From CALDTK01 sp965213735 (GTDB lineage: Bacteria; Bacteroidota; Bacteroidia; Chitinophagales; Saprospiraceae), in assembly GCA_965213735.1 (NCBI GenBank), contig CBDCAB010000005.1, positions 1,178,001 through 1,242,000 on the forward strand: 64,000 nt of DNA, given 5' to 3'. The translations under genes were made by a program, and so were the position numbers. The notes below the pieces were generated by a model. That model was not told the DNA's origin. It ran no database searches and saw only the letters and a list, made by a program, of their open reading frames with translations. Below, in pieces: positions 57,924-64,000 of this stretch. Each line of letters opens with the position of its first letter. Positions within the stretch are counted from its first letter, which is position 1.

Positions 57924-59681
57924 CTACCCCACCACCCTCAAGCCCAACTCCTGCAGCTGCTCTGCGCTCACCTCATCCGGGGCATCAATCATCACATCGC
58001 GACCTTGATTATTTTTCGGAAATGCGATGTAATCCCGAATACTGGTTTTGCCTTGCATCACCGCACACAGCCGGTCAAAACCAAACGCGATGCCCCCGTG
58101 TGGCGGCGCACCATACTCAAAAGCCCCCAGCAGGAAGCCAAACTGCGCCTCAGCCTCCTCAGGCGTAAAGCCCAACAAATCAAAGTTGCGCGCCTGCAGT
58201 GCCCTATCGTGAATCCGGATAGAACCCCCGCCTATCTCCGATCCATTTATTACCAAATCATATGCATCAGCACGTAGATTTTTAAGCACTTCACGATCTG
58301 TAGAATCCATGAGGTGCCGCTCAGCAGATTTGGGGCTTGTAAAGGGATGGTGCATCGCATGAAAGCGACCGCTATCCTCATCCCACTCCAGTAGCGGAAA
58401 GTCAACTACCCACAGCGGTTTAAAGTCACCAGGTTTAGCTAGTTTAAGCTCGCGGGCTACGTGAAGCCGTAATTCTCCGAGTTGGCGACGCACGGCATCG
58501 GTTTCACCCGAAAGGATAAGTAGTAAATCTCCTGGTTCAGCGTGTGCGGTTTTGGCGAAAGCTGAAAGAGACTCGGCATCATAAAACTTGTCAACGCTGC
58601 TCTTGTAGCTGCCATCGGCATTGTACTTCACATACACCATGCCTTTAGCGCCAATTTGAGGCCGCTTCACCCAGTCGGTAAGGGCATCGAGCTGCTTGCG
58701 TGAATAATCAGCCTGACCTTCAACAACAATACCAGCCACCAATTCGGCTTCATCAAATATCTTAAAGCCTTTGCCTTTAGCCTCAGCATTAAGTTCTACG
58801 AGCGGCATCCCAAAACGTAAGTCAGGTTTGTCGCTACCATACATGCGCATGGCCTCAGCGTATTCCATGCGTGGAAAATCCCCTAAATCAATATTTAGCA
58901 TCTGCTGAAAAAGTGCCCGCGTAAGCCCCTCAAAAGTATTGAGAATATCTTCCTGCTCCACGAAGGCCATTTCACAATCTATCTGCGTAAACTCCGGCTG
59001 GCGATCGGCCCGTAAATCTTCATCACGAAAGCACTTAACTAATTGAAAGTACTTATCGTATCCACTCACCATGAGCAGCTGCTTAAAAGTCTGCGGACTC
59101 TGCGGCAAAGCATAAAATTGCCCCTGATTCATGCGGCTCGGCACCACAAAATCGCGCGCACCCTCCGGAGTACTTTTAATAAGTACCGGAGTTTCGACTT
59201 CTATAAAACCTTGCTCGCTGAGATGCTTACGGACAGCTTGCGCCATTTTGCTGCGAAACATAATGGCCTCCTGCAGCGGGCCGCGACGTAAATCTAAGTA
59301 GCGGTAGCGCATCCGAATATCCTCACCTCCATCAGTAGCATCTTCAATGGTAAAAGGAGGAGTTTTGGCAGCATTAAGTATAGTGAGTGCTTTCGCAAAA
59401 ACCTCGATATCACCGGTAGGGCGATCAGGATTTTTCGACTCGCGCTCGCGCACCGTACCCTTCGCCTGCACCACATACTCGCGGCCAAGAGAATCCGCCA
59501 AATCTTGCAGTTCACTGCCCGAATCAGGATCGACCACCACCTGCGTAATCCCGTAGCGATCGCGCACATCCAGAAAAACGAGACTTCCAAATTGCCGTTT
59601 CGACTGAACCCAGCCGGCTAGGGTCACCTCAGTGTTGGCATCAGCGAGTCGGAGCTCTCCGCAAGTGTGGGTACGATACAT
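57924..59681 (-). CDS. aspS: aspartate-tRNA ligase
   Basis: The 585-residue class II synthetase charges tRNA-Asp. The N-terminal OB-fold (MYRTHTCGELRLADANTEVTLAGWVQSKRQFGSLVFLDVRDRYG), the RYRYLDLRR motif and the bacterial GAD insert precede class II motif 2 (KYFQLVKCFRDEDLRADRQPEFTQID) and motif 3 (GGIAFGFDRLCAVM). Length fits bacterial AspRS. A strict motif copy (58550-58562) reads AFAKT within the GAD insert region; the 12-bp variant at 59389-59400 reads VFAKA. Confidence 0.97.
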   Translation of the reverse strand: MYRTHTCGELRLADANTEVTLAGWVQSKRQFGSLVFLDVRDRYGITQVVVDPDSGSELQDLADSLGREYVVQAKGTVRERESKNPDRPTGDIEVFAKALTILNAAKTPPFTIEDATDGGEDIRMRYRYLDLRRGPLQEAIMFRSKMAQAVRKHLSEQGFIEVETPVLIKSTPEGARDFVVPSRMNQGQFYALPQSPQTFKQLLMVSGYDKYFQLVKCFRDEDLRADRQPEFTQIDCEMAFVEQEDILNTFEGLTRALFQQMLNIDLGDFPRMEYAEAMRMYGSDKPDLRFGMPLVELNAEAKGKGFKIFDEAELVAGIVVEGQADYSRKQLDALTDWVKRPQIGAKGMVYVKYNADGSYKSSVDKFYDAESLSAFAKTAHAEPGDLLLILSGETDAVRRQLGELRLHVARELKLAKPGDFKPLWVVDFPLLEWDEDSGRFHAMHHPFTSPKSAERHLMDSTDREVLKNLRADAYDLVINGSEIGGGSIRIHDRALQARNFDLLGFTPEEAEAQFGFLLGAFEYGAPPHGGIAFGFDRLCAVMQGKTSIRDYIAFPKNNQGRDVMIDAPDEVSAEQLQELGLRVVG

Positions 59682-59838
59682 AGTAAAACGATTTTGGCTT
59701 TGGCGGGCGAAAGTAGGCTTTACTTAGAGCTTACGCTGGTAGGCGGTTTAGCCGACGAATCCCCACATAAATACTGCTTACTGTCAATCAACAACCGGTC
59801 TGACTACTCACTGACAGTCTCCGGCAAGGTGGGCGGCT

Positions 59839-61077
59839 ATGTTTGCCAACGCCTCGAAAATTATGCTCAACGGCTACCGCCTCTTCACACTCACGCACCG
59901 TCATGCGACGCTCGATCAGCTCGAGCCGTACGTCATTGCAGATGATGCGAAAGAGTCGGTACTTAAGCACTTACGCAAGCAACTCGGCTGGGAAGAGGTG
60001 TTTTACCTCAATACCTGCAACAGGGTTCTCTTTTTCTTCTACCAAGAAGAGCGCAACCCTACTTCTGCCAAGGAGCTTCAGGCAGCCTTAGGTATTGCAC
60101 CCGATGCAGATGCGCTCGAGCCGGTTTATATGGAGGCAGAAGATGCCGTGCTGCACCTCTACGATGTTGCAGCCTCGGTAGATAGTATGGTAGTGGGCGA
60201 ACGCGAAATTCTGCGCCAGCTCCGCCTTTCTTACATTGAGTGCCACGGATATGGTCACTGCGCAGACCACCTGCGGCTGGTGATGCAAAGTGCCGTGGCT
60301 GCTGCCAAACAGGTGTACCACGAGACCCGTATCGGCCAAAAACCAGTCAGCGTCGTCAGTTTGGCTGCTCAACGCATTCGCCAACAGCGCCTCCAACCTG
60401 CCACAGCACGCGTATTGCTGGTAGGAGCAGGTCAAACCAATTGGCTCATTGCGAAGTTTTTGCGAAAGCAAGGCTACGCGGATGTAACAGTGGCTAACCG
60501 CACCCTCCGCAAAGCTGAAAAACTCGCAGCAACATTTACCGCGGGCAGAGCCATGCCACTCAACCAACTCGGCACCCATCCTACTGGCTTTGACTTACTG
60601 GTCGTCGCCACCGGAGCTACCGAGCCCGTAATTGATGCCGCGCTACTGGCGCGTTTGATTGGCAATGACGATGCCCAGGATAAAGTGGTGGTCGACCTGT
60701 CTATCCCTCACAACGTTGCCGCAGAAGCTATAGAAAAGCACCAGCCACACTACATCCAGATCGATGATTTGCGCAAGCTCGCCAGCGACAACCTTGCATT
60801 CCGAGCCAGTGAAGTCACCGAGGCCCGCAAGCTGATTGGCAAGCAGCTACTCGCCTTTCGCAGCGCAGTGCAGCAGCGTCGCATCGAGAAAGCGTTGAGT
60901 CACTTACCAGAAGAAATTAATCGGGTGAAGAAAAAGGCGATGGATGAGGTTTTTCGCCGCGAACTCGCCGAGCTCGACGATGACACCCTCAAGCTCATCC
61001 ACCGCATGATGGGCTATATGGAAAAGAAATGCATCGGCGTGCCCATGAAGGCAGCTCGCTCGGCAGTGGTCACTTAA
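59839..61077 (+). CDS. hemA: glutamyl-tRNA reductase
   Basis: The 412-residue product catalyses the first step of C5 tetrapyrrole synthesis. The catalytic Cys60 is in NTCNRV, the conserved VVGEREILRQLRLSY segment follows, and the NADPH domain has VLLVGAGQTNWLIAKFLRKQGY. The C-terminal dimerisation helices end the chain. The start at 59839 fits; a second ATG at 59863 also precedes the conserved region. A 12-bp motif variant (60458-60469) lies in the NADPH domain (read FLRKQ). It converges with the next gene, overlapping by 4 bp. Confidence 0.95.
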   Translation: MFANASKIMLNGYRLFTLTHRHATLDQLEPYVIADDAKESVLKHLRKQLGWEEVFYLNTCNRVLFFFYQEERNPTSAKELQAALGIAPDADALEPVYMEAEDAVLHLYDVAASVDSMVVGEREILRQLRLSYIECHGYGHCADHLRLVMQSAVAAAKQVYHETRIGQKPVSVVSLAAQRIRQQRLQPATARVLLVGAGQTNWLIAKFLRKQGYADVTVANRTLRKAEKLAATFTAGRAMPLNQLGTHPTGFDLLVVATGATEPVIDAALLARLIGNDDAQDKVVVDLSIPHNVAAEAIEKHQPHYIQIDDLRKLASDNLAFRASEVTEARKLIGKQLLAFRSAVQQRRIEKALSHLPEEINRVKKKAMDEVFRRELAELDDDTLKLIHRMMGYMEKKCIGVPMKAARSAVVT

Positions 61078-61436
61078 CTCAGCAGCGCCGCTACAGCCCA
61101 GTTGCTCAGGGCCACGATTATAGCCAACAGCAGCGCCCAGCCCCAGCCTCGTACTTCGACTCCTTTCACTAGAAAGTCGGCTAATTCGATGGCTACTGCC
61201 GACACCACCACGCCAAATAGACCCAGCGTTAGCCAGTTGAGTGGCGCGGCAAAGAAATTTAGTGCTGCGTAAATACCCGCCAGCAGAATAGCGAGCAGTA
61301 GGCTGTTGCCAAAACTATCAACGCGCAGCCCCCGAAAGAACGGGAACTGCGCGCAGATAAAAGTGATCGTCGCAACGGCCACAATTTGAATGCCGTGCAG
61401 CACAAAAGCGCTCACGGCGAGTGCAAGCATCAACAC
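61074..61436 (-). CDS. phage_holin_4_2 (YvlD-like) family membrane protein
   Basis: The 120-residue product has four hydrophobic helices. The pattern AALNFFAAPLNWLTLGLFGVVVSAVAIELADFLVKGVEVRGWGWALLLAIIV fits the family named for phage holins (YvlD-like), which in most bacteria is a chromosomal membrane protein of unknown function. It stands next to a paralogue (61452), 15 bp apart and on the same strand. Confidence 0.75.
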   Translation of the reverse strand: MLMLALAVSAFVLHGIQIVAVATITFICAQFPFFRGLRVDSFGNSLLLAILLAGIYAALNFFAAPLNWLTLGLFGVVVSAVAIELADFLVKGVEVRGWGWALLLAIIVALSNWAVAALLS

Positions 61437-61451
61437 GCTTGCTTACTTTAC

Positions 61452-61847
61452 TTAAAGGGTGCCGAATGTCGAGAACAGCAAACCGTTGACGACAGCAAGC
61501 ACAGCCGCTACTGCTAGGGCCCACACAAAGCTGTCGAGTTTAACGCCGTCCATCAATTTATCGCCTAGTACTAAGGCTGCAGCGCCAACGAGCAAGGAGA
61601 CAATGGCCGAAATCAATCCGGTGCCAGACGGGATAATCCAGCCCGCAACAGCCACGATGATACCCACAATGATGGCGAGTATGAGTGCACTGCCAAAGCT
61701 ATCGATGTGTACACCAGGAAAGATATAGGCGCAAGCAATCAGCACGACAGCTGTCACGACAACGGTGAGGATGTAGCCGATCAAGCCTGCCTGGGCAACG
61801 ACATCGGCTGCAAAAAGGGCAGAAGGGGTGGCAAAAAGTTCAAACAT
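61452..61847 (-). CDS. phage_holin_4_2 (YvlD-like) family membrane protein, paralogue
   Basis: The 131-residue product has four hydrophobic helices. The repeated pattern VHIDSFGSALILAIIVGIIVAVAGWIIP and GDKLMDGVKLDSFVWALAVAAVLAVVNGLLF aligns with the gene at 61074, whose helices carry LRVDSFGNSLLLAILLAGI. The two are likely a tandem duplication and co-transcribed. Confidence 0.75.
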   Translation of the reverse strand: MFELFATPSALFAADVVAQAGLIGYILTVVVTAVVLIACAYIFPGVHIDSFGSALILAIIVGIIVAVAGWIIPSGTGLISAIVSLLVGAAALVLGDKLMDGVKLDSFVWALAVAAVLAVVNGLLFSTFGTL

Positions 61848-61942
61848 GAGGTGAAGGTTTAGGTTACTGCTTCTAACGGCTCAATGTAAGCGACTTGTTC
61901 AGCTAAGCAGAGCCGGTGTGGAAACCTATCTTGGCTGCCACT

Positions 61943-63148
61943 ATGGAAGACGTCTATATCTACGACTGTGTGCGCACGCCTCGGGGCCGGGCCAAGCCGA
62001 GTGGTGCGCTGCACGAGGTGGTGCCCCACGATCTGCTGGCTAGTCTGCTGCGTGCGCTGCGAAAGCGCCAGCAGTTCGACCCGGCCGCCGTGTCCGATTT
62101 TATCGTTGGCTGCGTCACGCCGATTGGCGATCAAGGCTATAATATTGCGCAGGCGGCGCTGCTGGCTGCGGGCTGGCCTGAGTCGGTGGCTGCCACGCAA
62201 GTCAATCGCTACTGCGCTAGCGGCCTGGAGTCTGCACACGCTGCGGCAGCTCGTATCGCCGTCGGTTGGGATCAGCTCATTGTCACTGGCGGAGTCGAAT
62301 CCATGGGCCGCGTGCCGCTGGGTAGCGATGGCGGTCCGCTCCTGCAAGACCCCGATCTTATTCTTAGTGCTGCGCACGTGCCGCAGGGTGTTTCTGCCGA
62401 TCTCATTGCCACACATCAAGGCTTTTCACGCGCGGAGGTAGATGAGTTTGCGCTTGAAAGTCAGCGACGTGCCTCTGTCGCGAATGCTGAAGGCCGCTTT
62501 GCCAAATCACTCGTGGAAATTACCGATGAAAATGACCTCTTGCTCCTCGAGGCTGATGAGCATCCGCGCCCTACGACTACAGTTGAGGCCTTAGGTGCAC
62601 TTCCTTCAGCTTTCGCCAAAACTGGACAACTCGGCTTCGATGAGCTCGCGCTTACACGGTACCCTGAGCTTCCGCAAGTAAACCATGTACACACCGCTGG
62701 CAACAGCTCTGGCCTCGTCGACGGTGCTGCCCTTACCTTGCTAGGTAATCAAGCCGTAGGTAAACAGTTCGGTATGAAACCACGAGGCAAAATCCGAGCA
62801 ATCACTATTGCCAGCTCCGACCAAACGATGATGCTGCTCGGCATGATACCAGCTACGGAGCGGGCACTCACGCGAGCAAACCTCACCTTCTCCGATCTGG
62901 AAATTATTGAGGTCAATGAAGCCTTCGCCGCAGTGCCCCTAGCCTTTATAAAGTACTTTTCCGCAGACCCCAATCGCGTCAACGTTAACGGTGGAGCCAT
63001 AGCCCTTGGGCATCCAGTAGGTGCCACCGGCTCCATATTACTTGGCACCTTGCTCGATGAACTCGAGCGCCAGGATAAGCGCATTGGTCTGGCCACGCTC
63101 TGCGCAGGGGGAGGTCAAGGTATTGCCGCTATCGTCGAGCGCATCTAA
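61943..63148 (+). CDS. acetyl-CoA acyltransferase (thiolase)
   Basis: The 401-residue product from the ATG at 61943 is a degradative-type thiolase that cleaves 3-ketoacyl-CoA in beta-oxidation. Active-site elements are the nucleophile in NRYCASGLES (Cys91), the NEAFAAV motif, the His in GGAIALGHPVGATG and the Cys in CAGGGQG. A strict motif copy (62609-62621) reads AFAKTGQ in the loop domain. The upstream in-frame ATG at 61916 is less likely because the extension MWKPILAAT is not family-like. No FadB partner lies nearby. Confidence 0.93.
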   Translation: MEDVYIYDCVRTPRGRAKPSGALHEVVPHDLLASLLRALRKRQQFDPAAVSDFIVGCVTPIGDQGYNIAQAALLAAGWPESVAATQVNRYCASGLESAHAAAARIAVGWDQLIVTGGVESMGRVPLGSDGGPLLQDPDLILSAAHVPQGVSADLIATHQGFSRAEVDEFALESQRRASVANAEGRFAKSLVEITDENDLLLLEADEHPRPTTTVEALGALPSAFAKTGQLGFDELALTRYPELPQVNHVHTAGNSSGLVDGAALTLLGNQAVGKQFGMKPRGKIRAITIASSDQTMMLLGMIPATERALTRANLTFSDLEIIEVNEAFAAVPLAFIKYFSADPNRVNVNGGAIALGHPVGATGSILLGTLLDELERQDKRIGLATLCAGGGQGIAAIVERI

Positions 63149-63282
63149 TTGTAAAACCAACACAAAGGGGGTTATTTTGTCTGCACCCACTGCCTAACTA
63201 GCGGCTCGGAACCCAGCGCACCTTGCTGTCGTACAACAGCTCGGCCGTTTGTGGCACTACACCCTGTTTAATACTTCACCCA

Positions 63283-64000
63283 ATGAGCTTCCAAAACCCC
63301 TACCGTGTACCCTACGCTATTAATGAGGAGTACAAGCACCTCGCTGCCTACTTCTGTATGGAGTTCGGAATTGATCAAGCGCTGAAAATCTATTCTGGCG
63401 GCCTCGGATTTCTTGCCGGAAGCCATATGCGCTCAGCATTTAACCTGCAGCAAAACCTCATTGGCATCGGCATCAAATGGTCCTGGGGATACTACGATCA
63501 ATTGCGCGCCCAGGATCGTAGCATGAAAGCCGAGTTTATCGAGAAACAATATGATTTTCTCGAGGATACAGATCTCAAATTTGAGATAGAAGTAAACAAT
63601 CATCCTGTTTGGGTGAAGGCCTTTTACCTCGCGCCTGAAACATTTGGAACTGCCCCTATTTTCCTGTTGAGTACCGACATTCCTGAAAATGACTACCTGG
63701 CGCGCCAAATTTCGAAGCGCCTGTATGATTCAAATGTGGAGGCAAAGATTGCGCAGTACATCCTGCTCGGAAAAGGTGGAGCCGCACTGCTCGATCACCT
63801 CGACGTTAGCCCCGACACCTATCACTTTAATGAAGCGCATGCCTTACCCGCTGCGTTTCACCTTTACGAGAAGCTAGGTAGCCTGGCTGAGGTCAAGGAT
63901 AAATGTGTAGTCACGACGCACACTCCCGTGCAGGCTGGCAATGAGGTGCACTCCTTTCGCATGCTCAACAAACTATCCTTTTTCGGCAAACTCGACGCAG
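63283..64000 (+). CDS. alpha-glucan (glycogen) phosphorylase, N-terminal part (3' end outside window)
   Basis: The frame is open from the ATG at 63283 to the window end, giving 239 codons. It is the start of a GT35-type alpha-glucan phosphorylase, which releases glucose 1-phosphate from glycogen: the early CMEFGIDQALKIYSGGLGFLAGSHMRSA, then YHFNEAHALPAAF and VVTTHTPVQAGNEVHSF are characteristic. The C-terminal pyridoxal-phosphate domain is not included. Together with malQ earlier in the window it suggests a glycogen-degradation capacity. Confidence 0.92.
   Translation, partial: MSFQNPYRVPYAINEEYKHLAAYFCMEFGIDQALKIYSGGLGFLAGSHMRSAFNLQQNLIGIGIKWSWGYYDQLRAQDRSMKAEFIEKQYDFLEDTDLKFEIEVNNHPVWVKAFYLAPETFGTAPIFLLSTDIPENDYLARQISKRLYDSNVEAKIAQYILLGKGGAALLDHLDVSPDTYHFNEAHALPAAFHLYEKLGSLAEVKDKCVVTTHTPVQAGNEVHSFRMLNKLSFFGKLDA

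Noticed and set aside
61074..61847. Prophage remnant suggested by 'holin' family membrane proteins
   Set aside because: The family name is misleading; these YvlD-like proteins are usual chromosomal genes and no other phage gene is nearby.

Overview
The window is about 64 kb of a Bacteroidota chromosome, most likely from the Saprospiria/Lewinella-like branch. The evidence for Bacteroidota is: two proteins ending in type IX secretion (T9SS) sorting domains, many Bacteroidota-style lipoproteins, a propionyl-CoA-type carboxylase operon, an alpha-2-macroglobulin/PBP1C pair, few recognisable Shine-Dalgarno sequences, and intergenic spaces full of short G-rich and 'TATCGCAAGG'-type repeats. The class assignment is inference from gene style, not from a marker gene. 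No rRNA, tRNA or CRISPR array was recognised.

Layout. 1-5.1 kb: 3' end of secA, a 1.4-kb repeat-filled gap, a PrsW-type membrane protease and a PpiD/SurA-like periplasmic folding factor. 5.1-8.4 kb: repeat-rich DNA with a T9SS cargo gene and a small non-autonomous transposon. 8.4-11.1 kb: a DUF4331 pair plus a TPR lipoprotein. 11.3-20.1 kb: a GMC oxidoreductase and its probable subunit-3 partner, separated by malQ, a PRC-barrel gene, an outer-membrane-type gene and two arrays of a 145-bp repeat; then an IS4-family element. 20.1-46.8 kb: mostly housekeeping (giant AsmA-like protein, ABC-F ATPase, glycosyltransferase, M15-like peptidase, NAD synthetase, TPR-histidine kinase, PBP1C with alpha-2-macroglobulin, three-gene biotin carboxylase operon). 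46.9-57.6 kb: an AT-richer accessory island. 57.9-64 kb: aspS, hemA, two small membrane proteins, a thiolase and the start of an alpha-glucan phosphorylase.

Two observations stand out. First, the island at 47.5-56.8 kb looks like a polymorphic surface-lipoprotein system. One complete gene has a lipoprotein signal, a conserved N-domain, a polyglycine hinge, a conserved pre-tip region and a variable tip with HExxH. It is followed by two 5'-truncated, nearly identical copies carrying different tips and by one orphan tip. Each tip is followed directly by a small lipoprotein gene, and two of these lipoproteins, sitting behind homologous tips, are themselves homologous. This is the arrangement expected of toxin/immunity cassettes that can be exchanged by recombination.

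Second, a 13-bp motif, TTTTGGCGNAAGC, occurs 17 times in both orientations, 16 of them inside genes in five different reading frames. Variants keep a GNAA mini-hairpin. It is absent from the IS element and the island. It behaves like a genome-wide DNA-level signal, for example an uptake-sequence-like or hairpin-recognised site, that has not, to my knowledge, been described for this group.
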